DNA of 64,000 nucleotides from an uncultured Flavobacteriaceae bacterium (GTDB lineage: Bacteria > Bacteroidota > Bacteroidia > Flavobacteriales > Flavobacteriaceae). Positions 16,618 through 25,747 of the stretch are shown one piece after another (positions within the stretch are counted from its first letter, which is position 1; every line of letters begins with the position of its first letter). Under the pieces are notes generated by a model. That model ran no database searches. It saw nothing but the letters and a program-made list of their open reading frames with translations, and had not been told where the DNA came from. A program made the position numbers and the translations under genes. Where the stretch lies: contig CANLWG010000017.1 of the NCBI GenBank assembly GCA_947494715.1, forward strand, positions 62,001 to 126,000, in the 5' to 3' direction.

Positions 16618-17751
16618 ATGAATATAGATATTATTGGAGCCGGAATAGGTGGATTAACAACCGCCATAGCGCTTCAACAAAAAGGAGTGAAAGTTCGGAT
16701 TTATGAGCAAACAGACGAATTAAAACCCGTTGGCGCAGGAATAATATTGGCTAACAATGCAATGCAAGTCTATCAAAAAATGGGACTTAAGCCTCAAATC
16801 GAAAAATTTGGAAATCCAATATCCTTAGTGAATATCACAACCAAGGATTTAACTGTATTATCAAGTGCCGACCTGAAACATTTTGAAACAAGGTACAACT
16901 GCCAAAACATAGCTATCCACCGGGCAACCTTGCAAAGGATACTAACAGAACACGTGCAACCCAACACCTTGAATTTAGGGTATAAACTTGCTGAAATAGA
17001 AACCTACCACAACAAGAACCTTTTGCGATTTGAAAATGGAGAAGAAATAACCTCTAGAATTACATTGGGGGCCGATGGACTTAACTCAACGGTTAGAAAA
17101 CAGGTGTTCCCGAACACGAAAATCCGAACGGCCCATCAAATTTGTTGGCGTGGCTTGGTCAATATTTCCCTACCCCAAAAATTTCAAAAAGAACTCAATG
17201 AAGCCTGGGGTAATGGGGATAGGTTTGGGTTTGTTCAAATTACTCCGGGCAAAGTTTACTGGTACGCCTTGAAGTCATTTAATAAACAAAACAACGCGTA
17301 TTCAATTGAAAGGTTACCCAACTATTTCTCGAACTACAACGAAATAATCAAGAACATAATACATCAAACCCCTACTGAAACTATTCATACAGCAACCATT
17401 GAGGACCTAAAATCGATAAAAAGCTGGTTTAAGGGGAGCGTCTGCCTTCTTGGTGACGCCGCACACGCAACAACGCCGAATATGGGACAAGGAGCTTGTC
17501 AAGCGATTGAAGATGCGTACATACTGGGAGAATGTTTAGATAAATTTACAACCGAAAAGGCATTTTCGACTTTTCAAAAACTGAGAACCTCTAAGGTTAA
17601 AAAGGTTGTGAATACAAGTTGGCAAATTGGAAAAATGGCGCATTGGAAAAACCCGATAGCCACGGGCTTAAGAAATCAAATTATCAAAATGGCACCAAAG
17701 CACATGGGCAGAAAGCAATCGGAAAAAATATTTGAACTTGAAACCGTATGA
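16618..17751 (+). CDS. FAD-dependent monooxygenase (salicylate-hydroxylase-like)
   Basis: A 377-residue group A flavoprotein hydroxylase. It has the GAGIGG dinucleotide-binding loop near residue 7, ending in an acidic residue at YEQ, the DG motif in GADGLNSTVR near the middle, and the second FAD motif GDAAHATTPNMGQGACQAIED near 280-300. I chose the ATG at 16618 because the fold's first strand (MNIDIIGAG) begins there; the frame is open another 22 codons upstream. The substrate is unknown; the family acts on aromatic or heteroaromatic compounds using NAD(P)H and O2. The gene is richer in A and T than the regulators around it, which hints at acquisition. Confidence 0.85.
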   Translation: MNIDIIGAGIGGLTTAIALQQKGVKVRIYEQTDELKPVGAGIILANNAMQVYQKMGLKPQIEKFGNPISLVNITTKDLTVLSSADLKHFETRYNCQNIAIHRATLQRILTEHVQPNTLNLGYKLAEIETYHNKNLLRFENGEEITSRITLGADGLNSTVRKQVFPNTKIRTAHQICWRGLVNISLPQKFQKELNEAWGNGDRFGFVQITPGKVYWYALKSFNKQNNAYSIERLPNYFSNYNEIIKNIIHQTPTETIHTATIEDLKSIKSWFKGSVCLLGDAAHATTPNMGQGACQAIEDAYILGECLDKFTTEKAFSTFQKLRTSKVKKVVNTSWQIGKMAHWKNPIATGLRNQIIKMAPKHMGRKQSEKIFELETV

Positions 17752-17866
17752 TAAAAAGTAACGGGTGGCAACAATATGTACGGAATCTTAGCCGCCTTTG
17801 GGCAGGCTGCATTTCATTTACTAAACTTTGCCCGCAATAGCGCAAAGCGTAATACATTAAAGATCA

Positions 17867-18454
17867 ATGAGCAAAGACCAACTTAAAACGTATCTGCAAA
17901 ACTTTGTTGCATTAAGCAATGAGGAAATGGAACAATTCTTGTCCAGCTTTGAGGAGGTCAAGGTCAAAAAACGACAATTCATTGTTCAGCCCAACTTTGT
18001 AAACCAATACCGGACCTTTGTAGTAAAAGGTGCCTTTAGGACGTATGCCGTAGCAGATAACGGACAGGAACATACCCTTCAATTTGCCATTGAAAATTGG
18101 TGGGTTTCAGATTTTAACAGTTATATATACCAACATCCCGCAACCCTTTTTGTTGTGACGTTGGAGGACAGTACCATCCTTCAGCTCGCATTTAACAAAG
18201 AGCAGGCACTGAAAAAGGCGAATCATAAATTTGAGACTTTTTTTAGGATAATGGCCGAAAAAGGGCTTGCCTTTGAACATCGAAGAATTCTTTTTGATCT
18301 AACGCATTCCGCAGAAGCACGCTACGAGAATTTTTTATTGAACTTTCCAAATTTCGTCCAACGTGTTCCACAGTATGCCCTGGCTTCCTACCTGGGCATG
18401 ACCACAGAATTTTTATCGAGAATACGCAATAAGAGAACGCGGAAAAAAAGTTGA
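17867..18454 (+). CDS. Crp/Fnr-family transcriptional regulator
   Basis: A 195-residue protein. It has a cyclic-nucleotide-binding-like N-terminal beta roll (KKRQFIVQPN, then RTFVVKGAFRTYAV) and a C-terminal helix-turn-helix ending in YALASYLGMTTEFLSRIRNKR. The latter is the form seen in many Bacteroidota regulators of this family, which usually do not bind cAMP. It precedes three small genes (SnoaL-like, SPW-like membrane protein, YHS protein) on the same strand, which may be its targets. Confidence 0.85.
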   Translation: MSKDQLKTYLQNFVALSNEEMEQFLSSFEEVKVKKRQFIVQPNFVNQYRTFVVKGAFRTYAVADNGQEHTLQFAIENWWVSDFNSYIYQHPATLFVVTLEDSTILQLAFNKEQALKKANHKFETFFRIMAEKGLAFEHRRILFDLTHSAEARYENFLLNFPNFVQRVPQYALASYLGMTTEFLSRIRNKRTRKKS

Positions 18455-18555
18455 ACTACATCAACCTTTTTTCTTGATCTGCTTCATTTTTATTGCTTTT
18501 GAATTGCCGGACTTTTACCCTGTCAATATTGACACACAATTCAAAAACATAAAAA

Positions 18556-18909
18556 ATGGAACAATCATTAAATGAAATCTTCTCGGCAAAGAACGAGATG
18601 GTAAAAAAAGGGCAAATCGTAAAAGCTACGGAAAAGTATTTTGCCTCGGATGCCAAGACCCATGATTTTGATGGTACGGTAACCGTTGGGAAATCAGAAA
18701 TGTTGGCCAAGATGCAGGGTTTTGCCGGTGCCATAAACAAAGTAAACGGTATTACGCTACACAATGCGTCATTACATGGGGATATTTCTTTTGCAGAGTT
18801 CACTTTTGACTTTGACATGAAAGACGGAAGCAAAGTTTTATGGCACGAGATACTCCGCACGGTTTGGGAAAACGGGCAGATCGTGGAAGAACAATACTTT
18901 AAAGCTTAA
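18556..18909 (+). CDS. SnoaL/NTF2-like protein
   Basis: A 117-residue cytoplasmic protein with the NTF2-like cone fold pattern: an N-terminal helix pair, KATEKYFASDAKTHDFDG, a KSEMLAKMQGFAGAINKV helix, then strands ending in LRTVWENGQIVEEQYFKA. Members bind small hydrophobic ligands or act as ketosteroid-isomerase-like enzymes, and the specific role is not visible. It is followed after 4 bases by a membrane protein gene, so the two are almost certainly co-transcribed. Confidence 0.75.
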   Translation: MEQSLNEIFSAKNEMVKKGQIVKATEKYFASDAKTHDFDGTVTVGKSEMLAKMQGFAGAINKVNGITLHNASLHGDISFAEFTFDFDMKDGSKVLWHEILRTVWENGQIVEEQYFKA

Positions 18910-18913
18910 AATT

Positions 18914-19273
18914 ATGGGATTCGTAACCAAAAAAATGCATGCCTATCTGGATTATCCAGTAGCTGTGGCACTTATCGTTTTACCCTTTGTACTGGGGCTG
19001 GGAGATTCCAATCCTTTGGCCTTGCAACTCTCTGTGATTACAGGGATTGCAGCCTTTATTCTTACAGTCTTAACCGATCATCAGTTCGGTATATATCGCA
19101 TAGTTTCCTATAAAGGACATTTAATTGTCGATGCCCTGGTAGGAGCCGTATTTGTAATAGCTCCTTTCGCGTTTTCGTTTGAAGGTCTGGACGCCTATTT
19201 CTATTGGATAAACGGTGCCGCGGTCTTGGCCGTAGTCAGTTTACATAAACCGGAAATGGCGATACATTCATAA
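18914..19273 (+). CDS. Small four-helix membrane protein (SPW-repeat-like)
   Basis: A 119-residue protein with four hydrophobic helices in two similar pairs (about residues 12-30, 36-53, 70-88 and 92-108). Each pair has a short basic or polar turn. The repeat-like pairing and the W/Y near helix ends recall SPW-repeat membrane proteins, but the match is weak. It is 4 bases after the SnoaL-like gene and 46 bases before the YHS gene. Function is unknown. Confidence 0.6.
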   Translation: MGFVTKKMHAYLDYPVAVALIVLPFVLGLGDSNPLALQLSVITGIAAFILTVLTDHQFGIYRIVSYKGHLIVDALVGAVFVIAPFAFSFEGLDAYFYWINGAAVLAVVSLHKPEMAIHS

Positions 19274-19319
19274 AGTCAAAACAATTCATTAATACTATTA
19301 AAAATTTAAAATAATAATC

Positions 19320-19778
19320 ATGAAATCATTATCAATACTAGTAGTTATGCTATTCATTTCATCATTTGGTTTAGCACAAAACCTTAAAACCGCAATTAAT
19401 ACGGATGACAGTAAAATAGCCCTACACGGGTATAGTCCGGTATCCTATCTGGATCTGGGCATTGCCCAAAAGGGATTAAAGGAATACCAGGTTACCCATA
19501 ACGGTATAAAATATTACTTCACAAGTATGGAACAAAAAAAATCCTTTGAAGCAAATCCTGAAAAATATTTGCCAGAATATGGGGGGTATTGTGCTTTTGG
19601 GGTTTCCGTTGGGGCAAAGTTTAGAGTAGACCCCGATAAATTTGTAGCAAAAGACGGAAAGTACTATTTGTTCCTTTATGACTTAGAGGTAGATGCACAG
19701 CAGCTGTGGTTGGCCGGGAACCATAAGGAATTGGTAGATCAAGCAAATGCCAATTGGAAAAAGTTACGTACAAAATAA
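19320..19778 (+). CDS. Secreted YHS-domain protein
   Basis: A 152-residue protein with a signal peptide (residues 1-19, cleavage near GLAQ). The YHS-type domain includes GYSPVSYLDLG, KYYFTSMEQKKSFEANPEKYLPEYGGYCAFGVS and later DPDKFVAKDGKYYLF. YHS domains are small metal-binding modules, and the Cys in YGGYCAFG is the usual position. It is probably periplasmic. It closes the Crp-SnoaL-SPW-YHS set and is followed by a strong terminator. Confidence 0.85.
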   Translation: MKSLSILVVMLFISSFGLAQNLKTAINTDDSKIALHGYSPVSYLDLGIAQKGLKEYQVTHNGIKYYFTSMEQKKSFEANPEKYLPEYGGYCAFGVSVGAKFRVDPDKFVAKDGKYYLFLYDLEVDAQQLWLAGNHKELVDQANANWKKLRTK

Positions 19779-19797
19779 TACCGGTACCTTTAAAATC

Positions 19798-19830
19798 AAA
19801 ACACCTGAAGCTTAAGCTTCAGGTGTTTTT
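19798..19830. terminator. Strong hairpin terminator after YHS gene
   Basis: AACACCTGAAGCTT/AAGCTTCAGGTGTT is a perfect inverted repeat flanked by A-run and T-run, so it can work in both directions. It separates the YHS gene from the convergent S41 peptidase gene. Confidence 0.85.
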
Positions 19831-19896
19831 ACTATTTGTACCAAATGTCCAAGTTTCCGACCCAACATCCATGCAAGGCATATTGCAAATTGGCCT

Positions 19897-21231
19897 TTAT
19901 TTTCCCATCCTTGCATTCTGATCGGTTCTTCCGCTGTCATAGAGTCCCTTTAGTCCCGTGACTTTTCCATTTTCCTTTAACATTTCAATTCGAAATGCAG
20001 GGACTTCCGCTATCCGAAACTTGTTTTGGGACATGGGGATAAGTTGGTACTCCGTATTTCCCTCCCTTTGATAGTAGAGCGTACCCTCTTTGTAATAAAT
20101 CTTCCTGGGGCCGTAATCGCCAGCATAGGATTTCAAAATCTTTTGATTCACGGTAACAGGTTCCATTTGGGATTGAATACCTTCCATGGCCCATTCGAGG
20201 AAAAAAGTGTCCTCTTGCCCCGCATTCTTTTTTAACAGCATCTCCAAGGCCTTGAGCTTGGCTGTTTCCAGGGCATCTTCTGCGGGGACCTTAATATGGG
20301 GCTCTACCCCAGTACCTTCCCAATTGGTCTGGGTAATGGGATTAATGGCCCTGCCGTCCGGAACAAAAATGGCAAAACGTTCCGTAGCGATTTGCGTTCC
20401 CCCGGGATGTGCGCCACCGCCGGTAACCTCCCCGATCAAGGTAGCCCGCTCCAGATTGCGAAGGTTATAGCTAAATTCCTCAGCTGCGGAGAACGTACTG
20501 CTACTGGTAAGTACGTAAACCGGTACGTCCGGTCTGCGTTTTCCGGGTATGTAAGGTAAGGTCCAGGTTTGCGTCTGCTCATCGTCGGCCCTATTGTAAA
20601 AATTGTTCAGATGAACCGGTTCCGGCCCGTACAGATAACTGGTAATGAGTTGGATCATGGCCGGACTGCCACCCCCGTTCCGGCGAAGGTCAATGATTAA
20701 TGCATCGGTATTGCTTAAAAAATTCATGGTCGCTGCCGCCGCCGCACCGGCCTCCTCGCTCACACCAAAAAAACCGGTAAGGTTCAGATAACCGATGTTT
20801 CCGTCCAGAATCTTTGCTTCCCGAAACCCGTAGTTGGAGCGTCTATTGTTGCGTAGGCGGCGTTCCGCAAGGGCAATACTGTCCTCCGCCGAAAGTTCGG
20901 CGTTTCGTCTTCGGGCAATACCTTCGGGATCAAATCGTACCCTCAGGTGCAGATCTTTGCTAACGGACTGGATATCCTCGGTAAGCTTCTGGGCGAATTC
21001 GTGGGCGTCCTTAATCCCGTCATATTTGTTGTCTTGAAGCTGGATTTTGAGAAAATCGGTCATTTTAAGGGCTACTTCCGGAAAAACGTAACTGGACTCC
21101 AAAATTGTTGAAATGGAATCGATGACCTGCTTTTTTTCTTGGGCGGATATGCCGCTGTTGTCGTTTTGGGCCGGACAGGCCAGGACCATTCCAACAAGGA
21201 ATAGAAGAAGGAGGGTTCGGATTTGTTTCAT
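19897..21231 (-). CDS. S41-family peptidase (IRBP/tail-specific-protease-like), secreted
   Basis: A 444-residue protein from the ATG at 21231, giving a clean lipoprotein-like or Sec signal (KQIRTLLLLFLVGMVLAC). An N-terminal helical S41 domain is followed by the catalytic core with DLRRNGGGSPAMIQ, the Ser motif TSSSTFSAAEEF and LIGEVTGGGAHPG. A C-terminal beta region has GPRKIYYKEGTLYYQREG. This is the IRBP-like S41 branch found in Bacteroidota. Its start codon overlaps the stop of the MarR gene (ATGA), so translation is coupled and the protease is under MarR control. Confidence 0.85.
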   Translation of the reverse strand: MKQIRTLLLLFLVGMVLACPAQNDNSGISAQEKKQVIDSISTILESSYVFPEVALKMTDFLKIQLQDNKYDGIKDAHEFAQKLTEDIQSVSKDLHLRVRFDPEGIARRRNAELSAEDSIALAERRLRNNRRSNYGFREAKILDGNIGYLNLTGFFGVSEEAGAAAAATMNFLSNTDALIIDLRRNGGGSPAMIQLITSYLYGPEPVHLNNFYNRADDEQTQTWTLPYIPGKRRPDVPVYVLTSSSTFSAAEEFSYNLRNLERATLIGEVTGGGAHPGGTQIATERFAIFVPDGRAINPITQTNWEGTGVEPHIKVPAEDALETAKLKALEMLLKKNAGQEDTFFLEWAMEGIQSQMEPVTVNQKILKSYAGDYGPRKIYYKEGTLYYQREGNTEYQLIPMSQNKFRIAEVPAFRIEMLKENGKVTGLKGLYDSGRTDQNARMGK

Positions 21232-21701
21232 GATTGTTTCGATTTTTGATTTGTATTTTGACAATTTTCGGTGATGCGTTGTAATAGATTTCGTAGCGTA
21301 GCTACTTCATCGGCATTAAGACCTTCAAGGGCGGTAGCCCTGTTTTGCATGATAATCGGTATGGATTCCTGCTGTGCCTTTTTTCCCATCGCGGTGAGTT
21401 CCAAGGTGTATCGGCGCCTGTCGTCAGGATTCAAGGATCTTTCCAAAAATCCCTTGGTGACCAGAAGGTCGATCATCCGGGTAATGGAGGCGTGATCTTT
21501 GAACACCCGCTCCGCGATTTCCCGCTGCGTTAACTTGGGATTATCATGTAGGGTTTTTAAGATTAACCATTGGTCTATGGTCAGGTCCTGGTTTAAGGCG
21601 TTCAGATTACGCTGGGCAAATTGCCGGTAGGATTTAATGGTTTTTTCCATCACGTAAAAAAGCACGCTTTCCAACCGGGGTGAAGAATCCATATTTTTCA
21701 T
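21228..21701 (-). CDS. MarR-family transcriptional regulator
   Basis: A 157-residue winged-helix regulator from the ATG at 21701. The longer frame would run back through the operator, so I prefer this start. Motifs are LTIDQWLILKTLHDNPKLTQREIAERVFKDHASITRMIDLLVTKGFLER and the wing SLNPDDRRRYTLELTAMGKKA. The perfect 22-base palindrome at 21711-21732 lies 10 bases before the start, a textbook position for autorepression. Downstream and overlapping by ATGA is the S41 peptidase. Confidence 0.88.
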   Translation of the reverse strand: MKNMDSSPRLESVLFYVMEKTIKSYRQFAQRNLNALNQDLTIDQWLILKTLHDNPKLTQREIAERVFKDHASITRMIDLLVTKGFLERSLNPDDRRRYTLELTAMGKKAQQESIPIIMQNRATALEGLNADEVATLRNLLQRITENCQNTNQKSKQS

Positions 21702-21710
21702 TGATACAAA

Positions 21711-21732
21711 TATAATTGATATATCAATTATA
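21711..21732. promoter_or_regulatory. Perfect 22-bp palindrome, likely MarR operator
   Basis: TATAATTGATATATCAATTATA is fully self-complementary. It lies just upstream of the MarR start codon, where repressor binding would block transcription of the MarR-peptidase pair. Confidence 0.75.
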
Positions 21733-21813
21733 TACAATAATTTTCTTTTTTCGAATTCAAGTGCTTGCATAGGCTATAGGACGAGTCGTTTATGGAAATA
21801 CCAAAACGGATTT

Positions 21814-21831
21814 AAAAAATGCTACATTCGT
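21814..21831 (+). promoter_or_regulatory. Promoter-like motif shared with island repeats
   Basis: AAAAAATGCTACATTCGT matches the A-run and TACATTCG box of the island repeats and lies 70 bases before the APC permease start. A role as a -7 box is inferred from its similarity to TAnnTTTG. Confidence 0.4.
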
Positions 21832-21900
21832 ATTACCCATTCAGAAGATATAGATTGGATGGTCTATCTCCCTACGTTGGGTATAATAAAATAGGCACAA

Positions 21901-23190
21901 GTGAATAAAAAAATAGGATTGAAAGAAACCATGTCTATCGGAATTGGAGGAATGGTAGGTGGTGGAATCTTTGCTGTATTGGGGTTGGCGGTTTCGCTAG
22001 CTCAAGGAGGTACGCCAATTGCCTTTTTATTCGCTGGAATTTTGGCCCTAATTACATCCTATAGCTATGTAAAACTCTCTTTGACTTACCCTGACCGCGG
22101 CGGAACGGTAAAATTTATCAATAAAGGTTTTGGAAGAACCATTTTTAGCGGAGGGGCAAATAACCTTTTATGGGTAAGCTATATCATTATGCTTTCGCTA
22201 TACGCTTCGGCTTTTGGTTCGTACGCACCCAATCTATTTTCAATCATCAATAAATTAACCGATTTCCATATCTATTCAAGTCTGATTATCATTTTGGCAA
22301 CGGCAATCAATTATTATAGCATTAAGGTTGTCGGTAAAATCGAGTCCTACGCTGTTGTAATAAAACTTGTGATACTACTTTCGTTTGTGCTAATCGGAAT
22401 TTACGGCCTGATTGGAAATCCAAATCTTTCACAACTTTCCATTTCAAATTGGGAAGCACCTATAAAATTACTGACAGGAGGTATGGTAATTTTTGTGGCA
22501 TATGAAGGATTTGAATTAATAGCAAATGCAGCACCCGATATTGAAAATCCAAAAAATAACATCCCCAAGGCCTACTACTACTCTGTAATATTTGTCATTT
22601 TACTTTATATAGTCATTGCATGGGTAACAGTTGGTTCTCTGCCATTTAAAGAAATAGCGATAGCACAAGATTATGTGTTGGCCGAAGCGGCAAAACCAAT
22701 GCTTGGAAAAGTCGGATTTACTATTATAACGATTGCTGCACTAATATCAACATTTTCGGCTATTAACGCCTCGCTTTTAGGAGGTAGCAGAGTAAGCTAT
22801 GAGATAGCCGAAGACGATGAGTTGCCCCATCATCTGACCAGTAAATTGTGGAATCAACCCATTGGGTTAATGATAACAGCGGTTGCCACTTTAATCGTTG
22901 CAAATCTCTTGAATCTTGAAAGTATTTCAATAGCGGGAAGTATCGGTTTTCTATTGATTTTTGCGATTGTAAATTATGTTGGATTTAAGCTACACGCTGA
23001 GGTTAAAGGAAATAAAATCATTCCACTTTTGGGATTTCTGCTGTGTACAATAGCTCTTATAATTCTTATAAGTCAGCAATTTTCAACCAATAAAACAGGG
23101 GTGATGGTTGCTATATCAATTGTTGTCACATGTTTTATAATAGAATGGATATACAAAAAAACCACGCCCGGTACGATGCATAAACAATAG
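21901..23190 (+). CDS. APC-family amino-acid permease
   Basis: A 429-residue membrane protein with about 12 helices, starting at GTG. It opens with KKIGLKETMSIGIGGMVGGGIFAVLG, the unwound first helix that binds the substrate amine and carboxyl in APC transporters. Helix 6 carries GGMVIFVAYEGFELIANAAPDIENPKNNIPKA, the amino-acid permease signature. Substrate is unknown. The gene is AT-rich compared with the MarR and S41 genes and is preceded by the TACATTCG-type promoter motif, so it may be acquired. Confidence 0.88.
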   Translation: MNKKIGLKETMSIGIGGMVGGGIFAVLGLAVSLAQGGTPIAFLFAGILALITSYSYVKLSLTYPDRGGTVKFINKGFGRTIFSGGANNLLWVSYIIMLSLYASAFGSYAPNLFSIINKLTDFHIYSSLIIILATAINYYSIKVVGKIESYAVVIKLVILLSFVLIGIYGLIGNPNLSQLSISNWEAPIKLLTGGMVIFVAYEGFELIANAAPDIENPKNNIPKAYYYSVIFVILLYIVIAWVTVGSLPFKEIAIAQDYVLAEAAKPMLGKVGFTIITIAALISTFSAINASLLGGSRVSYEIAEDDELPHHLTSKLWNQPIGLMITAVATLIVANLLNLESISIAGSIGFLLIFAIVNYVGFKLHAEVKGNKIIPLLGFLLCTIALIILISQQFSTNKTGVMVAISIVVTCFIIEWIYKKTTPGTMHKQ

Positions 23191-23290
23191 CGACTTGCGG
23201 AATACGGTGCGATTTTCCGGCTTGTAACAAATTTGGAAAAGTTCGGTCTATAATGTTTAGTGGGCCGTTGCGTCACATTTAGAGATAAAA

Positions 23291-24331
23291 ATGAAGCGAA
23301 TTATTACCCTATTATTGCTATTTCTGATTGGATTTAGCTCAAAGGCCCAGATCAAAAAAGAAATCCTGGATTTTCAATTTGAGGGAGTCACATTAAATGG
23401 TGTGCTAAATACTCCTGAAAACATCGATCCCAAAGGAATTGTACTTATCGTCCATGGTTCCGGAAGAACTAACGCCGTTGCCCAGGAATGGTATTCCGAT
23501 GTACGGGAAACCATTGTAAAAGCGGGTTATGCCACCTACATGTGGGATAAAATGGGATGTGGCAAAAGCGGTGGAACTTTCAATTACAATCAATCTGTGC
23601 AAAATAGTGCTTTGGAGGTAATTGCCGCCATTCAAACCTTGAAAAAAAAGCAAATACCGAGTTCCGATAAAATTGGTTTATGGGGTATTAGTAGGGCCGG
23701 GTGGATAAATCCAATAGTGATAAACGAGTACAGGGACATTGCATTTTGGATTTCGGTAAGTGGTGTGGATGGGAAGGAAAACTTCGAATATCTACTCCAA
23801 GAGAACCTACGCATTAATGGACTGCCTAAAGATTCTGTGGATATCATCGTAGATGAGTGGCTAGAGAGCGTTAGGATCAGTCATTCTGGGGGAAGTTTTA
23901 GAACTTACCAGGATGCCACGCCCAACCTTGGAAAAAATCAATTTTGGCTAAGATTTACCCAAGGAGGAATTACAGAAGAGGCGTACGACGCATACCAACC
24001 CACTTTTATGAAGGAAAAACTTGATGAAGAGACTGGGCTACAGGTATATATTAAGGATTTTGATTCCATCCTATCCCATATAGACTGTCCAGTTTTGGCC
24101 TTGTTCGGGGAAAATGATATGAATGTGGATTGGCAAAAAACCAAAGCTTTATACGAAAGGACACTGGCACCCCATACAGACTTGACCATTAAATCGTTTC
24201 CTGATTGTAACCATAATCTATTCGAATGCAAAACAGGAGGCTTTTATGAGATTCAAGATAGCGATTTACCTTTTAAAAGATGTGAAGGTTTTCTCCATGC
24301 CATGGCCGATTGGTTAAAAGAAAAAGAATAA
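23291..24331 (+). CDS. Secreted alpha/beta hydrolase
   Basis: A 346-residue protein with a signal peptide (about residues 1-19, SSKAQ). The fold shows the oxyanion strand VLIVHGSGRTNA, MGCGKSGG, the nucleophile elbow GISRAGW, an acid in FGENDMNVDW and a His in PDCNHNLFE. This is the order of dienelactone-hydrolase/acyl-esterase-like enzymes. Substrate is unknown. A small membrane protein and a secreted TIM-barrel protein follow at 20 and 7 bases, so an operon of three is likely. Confidence 0.85.
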   Translation: MKRIITLLLLFLIGFSSKAQIKKEILDFQFEGVTLNGVLNTPENIDPKGIVLIVHGSGRTNAVAQEWYSDVRETIVKAGYATYMWDKMGCGKSGGTFNYNQSVQNSALEVIAAIQTLKKKQIPSSDKIGLWGISRAGWINPIVINEYRDIAFWISVSGVDGKENFEYLLQENLRINGLPKDSVDIIVDEWLESVRISHSGGSFRTYQDATPNLGKNQFWLRFTQGGITEEAYDAYQPTFMKEKLDEETGLQVYIKDFDSILSHIDCPVLALFGENDMNVDWQKTKALYERTLAPHTDLTIKSFPDCNHNLFECKTGGFYEIQDSDLPFKRCEGFLHAMADWLKEKE

Positions 24332-24351
24332 GCACACTGTAAATAATAATA

Positions 24352-24789
24352 ATGAATTCATTAAAAATAGGTTCAATAGTTCTTAGTATTTGGAGTAGTT
24401 TAAATTTTTTCCCATCACTATATGTGGTGGTAAGTATTCTTTTTCTGGACAAGCACCCACCCGGATTATACGCCATACTAAATGCAGGGGATATCCAATC
24501 CATGAGCCCTGAAATGCTGGCTACCGTGGATTCTATCGGCCTTTTTGCCAATTTATCCGTAGCAGCTTTAAATGCATTGATTCTAATTGCTATTTGGAAA
24601 GGGCTAAATAATATGACGATATGGGTTTATTGGGCTTTGTTGGTAGCGTCCATTTTTGCGTTATTGGCAGGAGTAGCTGCCGACTATGCGGTTAATTTTG
24701 CCTTTCCCGAAGTTAATATGATATCCGCTTTGATTTTGGCCATAGGTTTTATATTTTCCGGAATCGGACTTTTTAAACCAAGTAAATGA
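24352..24789 (+). CDS. Small four-helix membrane protein
   Basis: A 145-residue protein with four hydrophobic helices (about residues 5-30, 60-85, 92-115 and 120-140). I recognise no family. It lies 20 bases after the hydrolase gene and 7 bases before the TIM-barrel gene, both on the same strand. Confidence 0.7.
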   Translation: MNSLKIGSIVLSIWSSLNFFPSLYVVVSILFLDKHPPGLYAILNAGDIQSMSPEMLATVDSIGLFANLSVAALNALILIAIWKGLNNMTIWVYWALLVASIFALLAGVAADYAVNFAFPEVNMISALILAIGFIFSGIGLFKPSK

Positions 24790-24796
24790 AAATACG

Positions 24797-25657
24797 TTGA
24801 AATTGAAAGGGCCAACACTGCTACTCCTAGTTTTACTAATTGTTTTCTGCAAAAACGAAGCAATGGCACAAGACGTCAGTATGGATAACATTTATGCTTG
24901 GTGTATTGTTCCCTATGACAGTTTGGAACGATCTCCAGAGGCCAGAATAGCAATGCTCAAAAAGATGGGGATTACGAAATATGCCTATGATTGGCGGCAG
25001 GAACATCTTTCCCAGATGGCAAAAGAATTACAATGGGCCAAAAAGCAGGGTGTTACGGTCATATCGGTTTGGATGTGGATAGATGGGCATGGGGACGCTT
25101 TGGGAAAATTAAGCGACGCCAACGAAAAGGTTTTTAAAGTTATCGAGGAAGTTGGTTACACAGGACAAATTTGGGTAAGTTTCGCCGCCAATTTTTTCGC
25201 AAGCTTATCCGATACCGCAGCTGCAGCAAAAGGAACGGAAATGATAGCTTTTCTGAGTAAAAGGGCAACCGCTTTGGGCTGTAAGATAGGTCTATACAAT
25301 CACGGTGATTGGTTTGGGGAGCCAAAGAATCAGATTCAGATCATCAAGGCCTTGCCGAATGAGGATTTGGGTCTGGTCTATAACTTCCATCATGCACACC
25401 ACCAAATAGATGCGTTCCCGCAGATGGTAGACACCATGCTGCCTTACCTGTGGTATGTAAACCTCAGTGGTCTTAGAAAGGAAGGGCCTAAAATTCTTAC
25501 CATTGGAAAAGGAGATTACGAAAAAGAAATGATCCAACTATTGTTGAAAAAAGGATATACAGGGGATTTTGGTATACTCGGGCATGTAGAGGACATGGAT
25601 GTGGAGAGGGTTCTGAAGGCAAATTTGAACGGTTTAAGAACAATGCATATTAAATAG
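24797..25657 (+). CDS. Secreted xylose-isomerase-like TIM-barrel protein
   Basis: A 286-residue protein. The only usable starts near the signal peptide are TTG codons, at 24797 or 6 bases on; the nearby ATG at 24786 is out of frame and stops after four codons. Residues 1-25 form the signal peptide (ending AMAQ). The body has the pattern of sugar-phosphate isomerase/epimerase TIM barrels: YAYDWRQEHLSQMAKELQWAKKQGVTVISVWMW, CKIGLYNHGDW, VYNFHHAHHQID and FGILGHVEDMDVERVL. It probably acts on a sugar or polyol in the periplasm. Third gene of the hydrolase operon. Confidence 0.75.
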   Translation: MKLKGPTLLLLVLLIVFCKNEAMAQDVSMDNIYAWCIVPYDSLERSPEARIAMLKKMGITKYAYDWRQEHLSQMAKELQWAKKQGVTVISVWMWIDGHGDALGKLSDANEKVFKVIEEVGYTGQIWVSFAANFFASLSDTAAAAKGTEMIAFLSKRATALGCKIGLYNHGDWFGEPKNQIQIIKALPNEDLGLVYNFHHAHHQIDAFPQMVDTMLPYLWYVNLSGLRKEGPKILTIGKGDYEKEMIQLLLKKGYTGDFGILGHVEDMDVERVLKANLNGLRTMHIK

Positions 25658-25747
25658 GTATCCTTCCTGGGATGCTGTTCACGATTAATAAGTCGAAGCT
25701 AAAGGATCTACGTAAGACCAAATACCCTTTGAAAATGAAGTTAGGGC

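Noticed and set aside
19897-21231. Overlapping plus-strand frames within the S41 peptidase gene
   Set aside because: They are shadows of a high-GC-at-third-position gene; the minus-strand protein has the full catalytic motifs.
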